DNA of 64,000 nt from an uncultured Treponema sp. (GTDB taxonomy: Bacteria > Spirochaetota > Spirochaetia > Treponematales > Treponemataceae), in contig ONPD01000011.1 of NCBI GenBank assembly GCA_900319625.1, positions 62,001 to 126,000 on the forward strand, in the 5' to 3' direction. How positions within the stretch are numbered: the first letter of the stretch is position 1; each line of letters starts with the position of its first letter. Shown in pieces: positions 18,582 to 26,816 of this stretch. A program made the position numbers and the translations under genes. The notes beneath the pieces are model-generated. The model made no database searches and was not told the origin of the DNA. It saw only the letters and a program-made list of their open reading frames with translations.

Positions 18582-18623
18582 GTTAGTTTATCCTAACTAT
18601 AACAGTTATATAACGCTGTTATA
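18582..18623. promoter_or_regulatory. MMPL promoter with TetR-type and GTTAG operators
   Basis: On the minus strand TTGACT-17 bp-TATAAC; the spacer holds TATAACGCTGTTATA (18609-18623) and the start region holds GTTAGTTTATCCTAAC (18582-18597). The divergent tetR-type gene starts at 18685 with TATACT at 18673-18678, 6 nt from its ATG. Confidence 0.75.
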
Positions 18624-18684
18624 ATTCAGTCAATACGTTAATATTTTACTTTCCCAAACGCCCTTCTTGTCCTATACTGAACTT

Positions 18685-19299
18685 ATGGCAGAAAACACTT
18701 TGCAAAAAATCCATCAGATTGCAACTCAGGAATTTCTTGAAAAAGGCTTCCGCGGAGCTTCCCTTCGTGAAATCGTAAAAAAGGCAGGCGTTACAACAGG
18801 AGCTTTTTACGGCTACTATAAAAGTAAGGAAGAGCTTTTTTCTGCACTGGTAAAAGAGCCGGCAGATTATGTTTCAAATCTTTTCAAGGGCCTGGTCGAC
18901 CAGTTTATGCAGCTTCCAAAAGAGGAATGGGCAAAAAATATGTCAACCTACTCAAGGGATGGTTTTGTCGGAATTTTTGAGTATGCCTGGAACCACAAGG
19001 ATGCTTTCCGCCTGATTTTAAATGCCAGTGAAGGCACTGAATTCGAAAATTTCATCCACGAAATTGTTGAAATCGAAATTGAAATCACCCACATCTTCTA
19101 CAAGGAAATGGAAGCTCAGGGCTACAAGCCATTTGCCTTCGACCCTACTCTCGAGCATACAATCATATCCGGCGAATTTTCTGCCCTTTTCGAGCTGATT
19201 ATCCACGACATTCCTTTTGAAAAAGGCCGCCAGTGCGCCCAGGAGCTTCACGCCTTTTACGAAGCCGGCTGGCAGCAGGTTCTTAATCTGAATAATTGA
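18685..19299 (+). CDS. TetR/AcrR-family transcriptional regulator
   Basis: A TetR-type repressor of 204 residues: N-terminal HTH (IATQEFLEKGFRGASLREIVKKAGVTTGAFYGYYKSKEELFSAL) and a helical ligand-binding part. The ATG at 18685 is preferred over a TTG at 18667, because a TATACT -10 box lies between the two and ends 6 nt before the ATG. It is divergent from the MMPL exporter. A TATAAC-type palindrome recurs in front of MMPL, the ABC operon and the ferrosome-like operon, so these are its likely targets. Ligand unknown. Confidence 0.9.
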   Translation: MAENTLQKIHQIATQEFLEKGFRGASLREIVKKAGVTTGAFYGYYKSKEELFSALVKEPADYVSNLFKGLVDQFMQLPKEEWAKNMSTYSRDGFVGIFEYAWNHKDAFRLILNASEGTEFENFIHEIVEIEIEITHIFYKEMEAQGYKPFAFDPTLEHTIISGEFSALFELIIHDIPFEKGRQCAQELHAFYEAGWQQVLNLNN

Positions 19300-19319
19300 C
19301 CAAAGGCAGCTTTAAATGA

Positions 19320-19354
19320 TATAACAATGTTATTCTATATATAACAACGTTATA
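19320..19354 (+). promoter_or_regulatory. Tandem TetR-type operators before the ferrosome-like operon
   Basis: Two palindromes, TATAACAATGTTATT (19320-19334) and TATAACAACGTTATA (19340-19354), 20 bp apart centre to centre, match the boxes at 14543 and 18609. The second covers a TATAAC -10 box. An AGAGGTG ribosome site and the ATG at 19377 follow. Confidence 0.72.
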
Positions 19355-19376
19355 TCAAATCAAAAGAGGTGTAATT

Positions 19377-19619
19377 ATGGCATTTGGTAATAAATGGGTT
19401 GCTTTTGGCGTTGGAGTTGCTGCCGGCATTGCCGCTGTTGCTCTTGTAAAAAATCCAGCTTTCAAAAAGGCTTGCGCTGCTGTTGTAGGAAAAGGACTTC
19501 AGCTTAAAGACGACGCATGTGCTTTTGCAGAAGCTGTAAAAGAAGACGCTCAGGACATCGTTGCTGAAGCAAAATACAACAACTCAAAAAAAGCTGAAAC
19601 TGCAAAAGCTAAGGCTTAA
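19377..19619 (+). CDS. Small Gly/Ala-rich membrane protein (DUF6110/FezA-like)
   Basis: An 80-residue protein with one transmembrane helix rich in Gly and Ala (WVAFGVGVAAGIAAVALV, containing GxxxG-like spacing), then a charged amphipathic tail (KEDAQDIVAEAKYNNSKKAE). It resembles DUF6110-type proteins that precede heavy-metal P-type ATPases. Ferrosome (fez) loci in other bacteria also start with a small GxxxG membrane protein. It is followed 16 bp later by the ATPase. Role in an iron-storage compartment is inference. Confidence 0.7.
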   Translation: MAFGNKWVAFGVGVAAGIAAVALVKNPAFKKACAAVVGKGLQLKDDACAFAEAVKEDAQDIVAEAKYNNSKKAETAKAKA

Positions 19620-19635
19620 TAACTGAGGCAAAATT

Positions 19636-21723
19636 TTGACCGTTTCAGTTCATCACAGCTTGCCGGGCAGAGTCCGCATTCATTATGATTTACGCGAACT
19701 CACCCCCCGGCAGGCTATTCTCGCCCAGAGCCTGATTGCCGTTCAGGACGGCATTATCGATATTTCCGTAAATACACAAATAGGCTCATACCTTATCATT
19801 TTTGACACCTCAATAATCTCTCAGAAAGAAATCGAAAATCTTTTCCGTGCCCTGGGATCAAAATATCTTGATGACCAGAAGCTGCTGGAAGCGGTTGCCC
19901 AGATTCCGATTACCGAAAGCATTATGAGCATTTTTATCAGCACTATGATTGACCATTTTGCTAAAAAACTGCTTCCTCTTCCTCTGCGCCGCCTGCTTTT
20001 GTTCAAAAACATCGTTCCGCGGGTTCTTTCTGCCCTCAATGTATGCGTTACAGAAGGAAAGCTTTTCAGCACCCAGATGCTGGATGCAACAGCCCTTACG
20101 ACCGCAGCCTTTACCGGCAATACAAACACCGCAAGTTCAATTTCTATGCTGCTCACCCTGGGCGAAGAAATCGAAGACGTTACAAAACGCGTTTCTTACG
20201 GAAATCTTGCCCATAAACTTCTTATTTCCGACGAACCGGTTCATATTCTTGAAAATGACGAAGAAAAAACAATTCCAGCCGAGGCTCTTAAAAAAGGTGA
20301 CCTTGTCATCGTGCGCCAGGGCAGCATGATTCCTTGCGACGGCACTGTTGAAAGCGGCGAAGGAATGGTAAATCAGGCCTCCATAACAGGCGAAAGCCTT
20401 CCGGTTGATAAAAAGGCCGGAAGCGGAGTTTTTGCAGGCACAATTTTAAGCGAAGGCGAACTTATTATCAGAACGCGCTCAACCGGCCAGGATACCAAGG
20501 TTCAGAATATCATCCAGATGATAGATAATTCCCAGAGCCTCAAGGCCAACGTGCAGCGCCGCTCAGAAAATCTCGCTGAAAAAATTGTACCATTTAACTT
20601 TGCGCTGGCAGGCCTCACCTGGCTTTTTACCCGCAACGTTACAAAAACAATGTCCACCCTTATGGTCGATTATTCCTGCGCTATGAAGCTTGCCGCCCCT
20701 ATTGCAGTTCTTTCCGCAATGAAGGAAGCGGCAGGGCTTGGAATCAGCGTAAAGGGCGGAAAATATCTTGAAGAGGTGGCTCAGGCCCACTCCATCATTT
20801 TTGATAAAACCGGAACCCTCACCTATGCAAATCCTGTGGTCGAAAAAATCTATTCTTTCCAGAATTATACGGAAGATTTTGTTTTGCAGACCGCAGCCTG
20901 CCTGGAAGAGCATTTCCCTCATCCCCTTGGCCGCGCTGTTGTTACCCACGCAGAAAAACTGGGACTATACCACCCGGAAAATCACACAAAAGTTGAATAC
21001 ATCGTTGCCCACGGAATCGCTTCCACCCTGGACGGCAAAAAAATCCGCATCGGAAGCGCGCATTTTATTTTTGATGACGAAAAAATCCCTTTTGAAGAAG
21101 GCGTAAAAGCCATTCAGGAGGCTTCTTTCAAAACAGGCCAGTCGCTGCTCTATCTTTCTTACGACAACCATCTGGCCGGCGTTCTTGCAATCGGAGATCC
21201 TGTCCGCCCTGAAGCACGCGAGGTTATTCAGCAGCTCAAGTCTACCGGAATCCGCCGCTGCGTGATGATTACAGGCGACACAGAAGGAGCCGCAAAGAAA
21301 ATTGCCGCAGAAGCCGGGCTTGACGGCTATTATTCCCAGGCCCTGCCGGAGGACAAGGTTTCTCTTATCAAGAAGGAAAAGAAGCAGGGAAAAATTATTA
21401 TGCTTGGCGACGGCATAAACGATGCGCCTGCCCTGAGTGCCGCGGATGTGGGCATTGCCATTGAAGGAAGCTCTTCAATCGCGAGTGACACCGCAGACAT
21501 CGTGCTTTCTGGCGGCGGCCTTAGCAGCGTGGTTACGACCCGTCTTCTTGGCCAGGGCCTCATCAGCAAAATCAACCAGAACAACGCTTTTATTATAGAA
21601 GTAAATTCTGCGCTTTTGATTCTAGGCGTGATGGGCCTTATTACTCCTCAGCTTGCCGCCATCCTGCACAACTCTGTTACTGTTGGAATCAGCATGAAAT
21701 CTATGCAAAACATATTAGGGTGA
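19636..21723 (+). CDS. P1B-type metal-transporting ATPase (FezB/P1B-6-like)
   Basis: A heavy-metal P-type ATPase of 695 residues. The actuator motif is TGESLPVDK, the phosphorylation site DKTGTLT, the P1B-specific HP motif FPHPLGRA, and the hinge GDGINDAPAL. The transmembrane metal site reads DYSCAMKLAAP, a variant unlike the CPC of copper or cadmium pumps. The N-terminus lacks a CxxC metal-binding domain and instead starts with an Arg-rich HSLPGRVRIHYDLRE stretch. These points recall the P1B-6 ATPases of ferrosome loci. The start is a TTG after a GAGGC site; no ATG gives the Arg-rich motif. Metal specificity is inferred (iron or manganese). Confidence 0.88.
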   Translation: MTVSVHHSLPGRVRIHYDLRELTPRQAILAQSLIAVQDGIIDISVNTQIGSYLIIFDTSIISQKEIENLFRALGSKYLDDQKLLEAVAQIPITESIMSIFISTMIDHFAKKLLPLPLRRLLLFKNIVPRVLSALNVCVTEGKLFSTQMLDATALTTAAFTGNTNTASSISMLLTLGEEIEDVTKRVSYGNLAHKLLISDEPVHILENDEEKTIPAEALKKGDLVIVRQGSMIPCDGTVESGEGMVNQASITGESLPVDKKAGSGVFAGTILSEGELIIRTRSTGQDTKVQNIIQMIDNSQSLKANVQRRSENLAEKIVPFNFALAGLTWLFTRNVTKTMSTLMVDYSCAMKLAAPIAVLSAMKEAAGLGISVKGGKYLEEVAQAHSIIFDKTGTLTYANPVVEKIYSFQNYTEDFVLQTAACLEEHFPHPLGRAVVTHAEKLGLYHPENHTKVEYIVAHGIASTLDGKKIRIGSAHFIFDDEKIPFEEGVKAIQEASFKTGQSLLYLSYDNHLAGVLAIGDPVRPEAREVIQQLKSTGIRRCVMITGDTEGAAKKIAAEAGLDGYYSQALPEDKVSLIKKEKKQGKIIMLGDGINDAPALSAADVGIAIEGSSSIASDTADIVLSGGGLSSVVTTRLLGQGLISKINQNNAFIIEVNSALLILGVMGLITPQLAAILHNSVTVGISMKSMQNILG

Positions 21724-21791
21724 GGGGGAAGTCTCCCCCTGCGCCCGCACGTTGTTGCGGGCTACCCTCTCACCTAGGGGCTTCGCCCCTA
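21716..21791. repeat. Three-hairpin palindrome cluster between the ATPase and the HMA-like gene
   Basis: Stems in series: AGGGGGA-AGTC-TCCCCCT (21723-21740), GCCCGCA-CGTTGT-TGCGGGC (21743-21762) and TAGGGGC-TTC-GCCCCTA (21775-21791). TAGGGTGAG at the left can pair with CTCACCTA (21769-21776), which would close the first two into a branched fold. The left arm overlaps the ATPase stop codon. Confidence 0.75.
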
Positions 21792-21815
21792 AAACCCCAT
21801 TAAAAGGACACTTAC

Positions 21816-22118
21816 ATGATTACAAGTTTTTTCCCCGGACGCGTACGACTCCGCGCCCCGATTTTCAAAGAAGAAGACCTGGTAGCCCAGGCACGCGACA
21901 TTTTACAAAAATCTGCCGCCGTTAAAAAAATAGAGCACAATCCCGTTACCGGAAGCGTGCTCATTGAATACGAACCTTCAAAAGTGCCGATGGAAAAACT
22001 CCTTCCAATGCAGGATTTTTTCACCAACTTGGCAAACCAAGCCCAGCATTTTGATGGCTCCCAGGCGCAGAAAAATAAACTCTCTCAGATGATTTCTACG
22101 CTGGAAGGTATTTTCTAA
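21816..22118 (+). CDS. HMA-like small protein (possible FezC-type partner)
   Basis: A 100-residue protein starting ITSFFPGRVRLRAPIFKEED, then a ferredoxin-like HMA_2 pattern (ARDILQKSAAVKKIEHNPVTGSVLIEYEPSK) without the CxxC metal ligands. The PGRVRLR start matches the Arg-rich start of the ATPase upstream, so the two probably share a domain. Such a protein following a P1B-6 ATPase is a known feature of some ferrosome loci. It is convergent with the flavodoxin gene, 0 bp apart. Confidence 0.7.
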   Translation: MITSFFPGRVRLRAPIFKEEDLVAQARDILQKSAAVKKIEHNPVTGSVLIEYEPSKVPMEKLLPMQDFFTNLANQAQHFDGSQAQKNKLSQMISTLEGIF

Positions 22119-22538
22119 CTATTTTACGGCAGACTCTGCCCAGGCCTTACACTTCTGGATGTCAGCATCTTCAGGTGTAAGGTGAACCATAAGAGGTTCT
22201 CCCACAAGCACAGCTCCGCAGGATTTAATTCTGTCTGCCCAGTCGCGCAGCCACTGACCGTCACCCCAGTCATAAGAACCGAAAATTCCGATTTTCTTTC
22301 CGCTGATTGAACCTTCAATTGCTGTAAAGAATTCTTCAACGCTGTCCTCCAGAACTTCGTCACCCATGGCAGGGCTTCCGAGTAAAATCACATCACTTGC
22401 AAGCACTGCTGCCTTATCAGCTGAATCAGCCGTCCCAAACACCAGCTCTGCTCCAGCTCCTTTTACAGCCTCACAGATTGCATTTGCCATAGCTTCAGTA
22501 TTGCCTGTTGTGCTTGCATAAACTACGCTTACTTTCAT
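22119..22538 (-). CDS. Flavodoxin
   Basis: A short-chain flavodoxin of 139 residues, an FMN electron carrier that replaces ferredoxin when iron is scarce. The FMN phosphate loop is YASTTGNTEAMA, and the isoalloxazine-contact loops are LLGSPAMGDE and GSYDWGDGQW. It follows the DUF3793 gene (31 bp gap) with a GAGGT ribosome site, so the two share a promoter with two metal-type boxes at 23291-23329. Confidence 0.95.
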   Translation of the reverse strand: MKVSVVYASTTGNTEAMANAICEAVKGAGAELVFGTADSADKAAVLASDVILLGSPAMGDEVLEDSVEEFFTAIEGSISGKKIGIFGSYDWGDGQWLRDWADRIKSCGAVLVGEPLMVHLTPEDADIQKCKAWAESAVK

Positions 22539-22569
22539 TTTTGTTTACCTCACTTGTTTTTTTCTATTA

Positions 22570-23148
22570 TTAAGCTGCCTTCACAGCTTTTTTGTACTCT
22601 TTTATAATTTGAGAAAGACTTCTTCCCTCTTCAAACATCTGACAGCATTTTCCGCTGCAGTCTTTATAAAGGCACTGACATTTTTTTGCGCCTTCCACGT
22701 TTGAATATGATTTCCAGTAGCCGCAGTATTTAGAAGCTTTTCCCTGGTTGCGGTCAAACTCAATTACATCTGTTATCGGGTAACCAAGAATGATTCCAAT
22801 TTCATGAGGAAAGCTGTTTGAATTTTTGATTCTTGATTTTAATTCTGTAACAAAAGCATCCGGAGAGAGTTCTTCGCCTCCGGAATATCCTTTGGAGCTC
22901 AGATAAGCCCTTGTAAAAGAATCTTCCAGAAGCATCCTCACCCAGCATACGTTATAGGCAAGAATCAGAATGTTTTTACAGCGGGCCTGGACCGCAAGAA
23001 GCCTGATTCCAAAATGCCCGAGTTTTTCCCGCCAGCTCAAAAATTTCCGTAAAGAAAAATCTGAATTTTTCACCGCAAAGAGATTACCGCTTTTTATTTC
23101 GCAGAGGGTTGGCGCTGTGTAACGAATCATCATCTGGTCAAAACTCAT
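22570..23148 (-). CDS. DUF3793-family protein
   Basis: A 192-residue protein matching the DUF3793 pattern as I remember it: FPHEIGIILGYPITDVIEF in the middle, then CGYWKSYSNVEGAKKCQCLYKDCSGKC, and a C-terminal LSQIIKEYKKA. The family's function is unknown. It is often found beside flavodoxin and iron genes in anaerobes, as here. The Cys-rich C-terminal part could bind metal but this is not shown. The gene is preceded by a structured leader that contains an intrinsic terminator. Confidence 0.8.
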   Translation of the reverse strand: MSFDQMMIRYTAPTLCEIKSGNLFAVKNSDFSLRKFLSWREKLGHFGIRLLAVQARCKNILILAYNVCWVRMLLEDSFTRAYLSSKGYSGGEELSPDAFVTELKSRIKNSNSFPHEIGIILGYPITDVIEFDRNQGKASKYCGYWKSYSNVEGAKKCQCLYKDCSGKCCQMFEEGRSLSQIIKEYKKAVKAA

Positions 23149-23172
23149 CTATATAATTCCTTTATTAATTCC

Positions 23173-23290
23173 AAAAAAAAGTGGCGTGCAATCTGGCAAA
23201 CTTACACGCCACTTTGCCAGTCCGAAGACCGGCAGCATATTAATAGTTTTTATAAGAGCCCAAGTTATGGATTTAAGTAACTTTTGCTTT
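23173..23290 (-). ncRNA. Structured leader with terminator before DUF3793-flavodoxin (attenuator or sRNA)
   Basis: Transcription from the promoter at 23317-23345 would first make about 140 nt containing a UUCG-loop hairpin (stem arms 23215-23222 and 23227-23234) and then a strong terminator: arms 23178-23188 and 23205-23215 (AAAGTGGCGTG with its complement), followed on the minus strand by a run of T. The gene starts only 25 nt further on. Either this is a transcription attenuator controlling the two genes, or the promoter mainly makes a small RNA. Confidence 0.6.
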
Positions 23291-23345
23291 GTTAGGTTTC
23301 CCTAACTCACAATGTTAGTTTAGACTAACGTAATAAAAAGGTCAA
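23291..23345 (-). promoter_or_regulatory. DUF3793-flavodoxin promoter with two GTTAG-N6-CTAAC boxes
   Basis: Minus-strand TTGACC (23340-23345), 17-bp spacer, TAAACT (23317-23322). One box, GTTAGTTTAGACTAAC (23314-23329), covers the -10; the other, GTTAGGTTTCCCTAAC (23291-23306), lies just after the start. Because flavodoxin is a standard iron-starvation gene, this supports an iron-type repressor for this box. Confidence 0.75.
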
Positions 23346-23433
23346 TATATTTTTGAAAAAAAAATTAAAAATTTTCAGAAAATTTTATTTAACGACTACA
23401 AATTTCCACCGGCACAAAAATTTCTGAAATTCA

Positions 23434-23832
23434 GTGGAAATAAGTAGTCGTTTGTAATTTTTTTAAATTCTGTCAACCAAATTGGTGGATATAAGTAGTT
23501 ATTCAGGTGGATTTTAGTAGTTATCAGGCAGGAACTACCAGAATCCACTGTTTAAAATTTTAAACAGCACCACTGTTTCAGAAAAGTTTCGACTACCTTT
23601 CTCCACCCAAAAACAGCCTCGTTAACAGTTAATAGCCTGTTTAAAAATTCATACAAATTTATGGATATAAGTAGTCGTAAGTCAAAATCGTGGATTTTAG
23701 TAGTCGAAAGCTCCCCTACCCTACAAAAAGCCCGGTTACATAAAAAAAGAAACGACTACCAGAATCCAAAGCCGTGGAAACTGGTAGTCGTTATTCTTCT
23801 ATTATAAAATGTTATGGATTTTAGTAGTCGTT
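23434..23832. repeat. Iteron cluster A (downstream of rep)
   Basis: About ten copies of an 18-bp repeat, consensus TGGATWTWAGTAGTCGT, in both orientations: for example 23434-23451, 23484-23502, 23507-23524, 23533-23549 (inverted), 23590-23607 (inverted), 23661-23678, 23690-23706, 23751-23768 (inverted), 23774-23792 and 23814-23832. This is the pattern of a Rep-binding replication origin. No protein gene is visible in 23346-23835. Confidence 0.85.
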
Positions 23833-23835
23833 AGC

Positions 23836-24828
23836 TTAAAGCCCTTGTGCCTTCAAAATTTCAACGGCACGACCTTCTGTAACCATTTCCATTTCAAAAG
23901 GCAGTTCATTCTGAAGCTTTGCGCTTTCAACTGCCTGGGCCCATTCCTGAGGATATCTTGTCTTGTAAAACTGAACTTCCTGCTCTTCCTTGTTGATTTC
24001 CTGCTTTTCCTTAATTTCTTCAGCAGAATCAGTTTTTTCGATTTTTAAGATTTGGCTCTGGAAACAGGTAAATTCAAATCCTACTGTCTTGTGATTTTCA
24101 ACAATCTTAGCGTATGAAATCTGGAAATCCTTATTTACCTTGTTTACTTCTTCAATAGGATTTTTTACAACCTTGGTAATGAAGTTGTTCATACGGTCTT
24201 TATAGGCATCCTTATCGATTTTGAACATAGTTTTGATTTCTTCAACCGAAAGGGTAAATTTCCATTCGTTCTTTTTGTTTCCGTAGCGGCTTTTTGTATT
24301 GTACCAGGAGCAGGCAAGTTCAAAATATCTGAGGGCATAAAATGACTGAATCTCACCTATTGTTTTTATGTTCATTGCAGAAAACTGCTTGATTTCCTTC
24401 CACTCCTGAATCGCAAGCCCGATCTGAGGGTTAAAATCAAGTTCAATCAGGTCTTTTGTTTTGTCATAGGTTGCCGAAGAAAACCAGGTATAAGCCTTGT
24501 ATTTTTCTTCCGTGTTTTCTACCTGAATTACGCTGGTCGAAAGCTCTTCTACGGCTCTTTTGACCTGTTTATATGTATTTGACCCCTTAGAAATTCCAAG
24601 TCTGTTTATAAATTCAGATATAGAAAAAGTGCTTTTAAAGTGATGAAGTACGTCAATATTTGTGTAAACGGATGAATTAAGATTTTCAGGATAGTGATTA
24701 ATCTTTAAGATACAGTATGCAATCAGTTTTCTTGCGGTTGGACTGCAGGAATAGATTCCACGGCTGATTGAGTTTGACTGTACTACAATCTCTTTATCCT
24801 TGCCTGTGGATAAACTTTTTGAATTCAT
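23836..24828 (-). CDS. Rep_3-family plasmid replication initiator
   Basis: A 330-residue initiator of the Rep_3 (RepB/RepA) type, with two winged-helix domains that bind iterons. Recognisable parts are KEIVVQSNSISRGIYSCSPTARKLIAYCILKI near the start, ISEFINRLGISKGSNTYKQVKRAVEELSTSVIQV in the first winged helix and IQSFYALRYFELACSW in the second. The start has a GAGGGG site. The gene is flanked on both sides by iterons, and a RHH protein and ParA lie just upstream, a complete low-copy plasmid module. No frameshift or stop is seen, so it may be active. Confidence 0.88.
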   Translation of the reverse strand: MNSKSLSTGKDKEIVVQSNSISRGIYSCSPTARKLIAYCILKINHYPENLNSSVYTNIDVLHHFKSTFSISEFINRLGISKGSNTYKQVKRAVEELSTSVIQVENTEEKYKAYTWFSSATYDKTKDLIELDFNPQIGLAIQEWKEIKQFSAMNIKTIGEIQSFYALRYFELACSWYNTKSRYGNKKNEWKFTLSVEEIKTMFKIDKDAYKDRMNNFITKVVKNPIEEVNKVNKDFQISYAKIVENHKTVGFEFTCFQSQILKIEKTDSAEEIKEKQEINKEEQEVQFYKTRYPQEWAQAVESAKLQNELPFEMEMVTEGRAVEILKAQGL

Positions 24829-24914
24829 AAAAGCCCCTCTTCTTTTATAAATTTATATATTTATTATTTAAAGGGCTTCTATTTTGTTGTAATTCAGTGA
24901 TTTATAAGAGCTCC

Positions 24915-25272
24915 CGACTACTTATATCCAAACTTTCAACTACCGAAGTCCTTTTTTTGACTACTGACTTCCACATTTACGACTACTTTTATCCTGAAAT
25001 GAGCCAAAACTCTCTCAATGACTTTTTTGTAAATTCGCGTGAAGTTGTACGACTACATTAATTATATAACTGGTAGTTTTTGTTTTCAACATTATTTTTT
25101 TGTTTGATGATGATTTAAGTGGAATTTCTCATATTTTTTATTATTTCGACTACTTTTATCCACTTTTTTTCTATATTTTGATGATGAATTTGAGTTTTTA
25201 GGCGCCGGAATCTGCTTACGACTACCTTTTTCCACCTCTTTTCCGGGATTCTTAGTGGAATTTAGTAGTCGT
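24915..25272. repeat. Iteron cluster B (upstream of rep)
   Basis: At least six more copies of the same 18-bp repeat, mostly inverted relative to cluster A: 24915-24930, 24979-24994, 25147-25163, 25218-25236, and one forward copy 25255-25272; weaker copies near 24939-24975 and 25050. AT-rich DNA (25070-25200) lies between them. The region 24829-25288 holds no gene apart from these sites. Confidence 0.82.
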
Positions 25273-25288
25273 TACGCTGTAAGCCGGC

Positions 25289-25612
25289 CTAAAAATCAGC
25301 GCGGACTTCCCTTAATCCGCCTTTGTTCAGCATAAATTTTCCGCTCTGAACGTCTCCTATCAGGTGAAGCATTGCAATTTCAATTCCCTGGGTTGTATTC
25401 AGATCGTGCTCAATAAAAAACTGCTTCCAGGCCTTTCTTGTTGATTCTTTTACAAGCATTGTAAGATGAACGTCTTTTTCCGGCTCCTTGAGTTTTTCCT
25501 CTGTCACTGGAGCTGCTGCCTGTTTTATCTTTGAGCTTCCCGGGTTCAAAAGGTCATTAAAAACGTCTGTATTTCCTGCAAGGTCCTGAGGTTTAATTTT
25601 TACTCCTGCCAT
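25289..25612 (-). CDS. Small ParG/ParB-like partition protein with ribbon-helix-helix C-terminus
   Basis: A 107-residue protein. The first 45 residues are flexible and polar. The C-terminal half (VHLTMLVKESTRKAWKQFFIEHDLNTTQGIEIAMLHLIG) has the strand-helix-helix look of a ribbon-helix-helix domain. In plasmids, small RHH proteins directly after parA bind the centromere and act as ParA's partner (ParG type). It starts 12 bp after the parA stop. Identity as partition protein is inferred from size, fold pattern and position. Confidence 0.72.
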   Translation of the reverse strand: MAGVKIKPQDLAGNTDVFNDLLNPGSSKIKQAAAPVTEEKLKEPEKDVHLTMLVKESTRKAWKQFFIEHDLNTTQGIEIAMLHLIGDVQSGKFMLNKGGLREVRADF

Positions 25613-25624
25613 TTTCTTCCTCCC

Positions 25625-26383
25625 CTACTTCAAATCTGCTGCAAGTTTTTTGATTGTTTCAAGAGTCTCTTTTTTTGTTCCGGCAAAATCCTGAATTGCT
25701 ACGTGGGCACTCTGAACCTTGCGGTATGCCTGATCTACAGGAATTACATAAAGACTGTAGCCGTGCTCTTTAAGAGGCAAAAACTGATTTAAGATGATTC
25801 CCTGCTGTGCGATGCGGTCATCCTTTGCATTGAAAACAATTTTGTTGAAGGTAGGTCGTGCCTCGTCTTCTTCAAGGTTGTCGCTGATGAAGGACTGAAG
25901 GCGGTCATTGAAAATCTGAAGTCCGTCCTTTGAAAATTCATCCAGCTGAAGAACTGCAACGATTTCGTTTGTTGCATAAAAAATTCCGCGTTCAAAATTA
26001 CCGAAGCTAGGAGAGGTATCAATTACACAGAAGTCAAAATTCTTTGCAATTTCCTTAAGTGTTTTTTTGATTTTTCCCTGGTTTCCGCCGGCCTTGTTTT
26101 CAGAGTATTCCTTGAGCTCTCCTCCGATCCCGGCTGTCGGAATTATAAAAAGATTGTTTGTTGAAGTTTTATTTACGCACTGTTCGAGCGAGCACTTTCC
26201 GTTTAAGAGGTCTGCAAACTCGTACTGCATTGTCTGAATGTCCAGCCAGGTTGTTGCGTTACCCTGAGGGTCGGCATCGATTAAAATTGTCTTTCCTGAT
26301 TTTGCAAGTTCAACAGCAAGGCTTACTGCAACTGAGGTTTTTCCTACCCCGCCCTTCTGAAGAGCAACAGTTATGATTTTCAT
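25625..26383 (-). CDS. parA: ParA-family partition ATPase
   Basis: A ParA/Soj-type Walker ATPase of 252 residues that moves plasmid copies apart. The deviant Walker A is KGGVGKTS (about residues 10-17), followed by ILIDADPQGNATTWL; the Walker B-like strand is FCVIDTSPS. There is no N-terminal HTH, so it belongs to the small (type Ib) group, which usually works with a small RHH partner, as encoded next. It has a GGAGG ribosome site and a GCGAGC/GCTCGC hairpin in its leader (26406-26425). Confidence 0.92.
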   Translation of the reverse strand: MKIITVALQKGGVGKTSVAVSLAVELAKSGKTILIDADPQGNATTWLDIQTMQYEFADLLNGKCSLEQCVNKTSTNNLFIIPTAGIGGELKEYSENKAGGNQGKIKKTLKEIAKNFDFCVIDTSPSFGNFERGIFYATNEIVAVLQLDEFSKDGLQIFNDRLQSFISDNLEEDEARPTFNKIVFNAKDDRIAQQGIILNQFLPLKEHGYSLYVIPVDQAYRKVQSAHVAIQDFAGTKKETLETIKKLAADLK

Positions 26384-26480
26384 GTTATGATTTTCCTCCC
26401 TGTGTAAGCGAGCCGGTCAGAGCTCGCGGTGTTCTATATTTATAATTGTACTTCTTATTATAAAAAAAATCCATACCTAA

Positions 26481-26816
26481 ATACCGCGATTTTTACTTAA
26501 AATATACCAAGATACCGCCAAAATACCGCAAGTAAAGGTATATACAAGGTATAAAATACATAGAATATACCGCAATACCGCAATGTTAGGTATGAAACAA
26601 AACAGGCCCTAGGATTCGTTCTGACGCGTTCAAATTCAAAATTCGAGTAATTTATCGTCTGCCTTATAAACTGCTCAAAATCGGGCATTTTTTTAATTTG
26701 CGGTATCAGTAATTGTAGTTTAAAATATGTACATAATTTGAATGTAAACTGATTTGCGTATTTGGATTTCCGGTAAATCAGGATTGCTGTATATAGGTAA
26801 TGCGGTATATCGGTAT
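26481..26816. repeat. ATACCGC repeats upstream of parA, candidate partition site
   Basis: ATACCGC occurs directly at 26481, 26512, 26523, 26567 and 26575, and inverted (GCGGTAT) at 26700 and 26802, with a degenerate copy at 26809. GGTATAT/ATATACC variants fill the spaces. Iterons in front of a small ParA-RHH pair are the usual centromere and operator. The rest of 26384-26868 holds no convincing gene. Confidence 0.65.

Noticed and set aside
23434..25272. CRISPR-like array because of many short repeats
   Set aside because: Repeats occur in both orientations with irregular spacing and flank a Rep gene; they are iterons. No cas genes are present.
26497..26688. A 63-codon minus-strand open frame in the parA upstream region
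   Set aside because: It runs through the ATACCGC repeats, has no ribosome site and no recognisable protein pattern.
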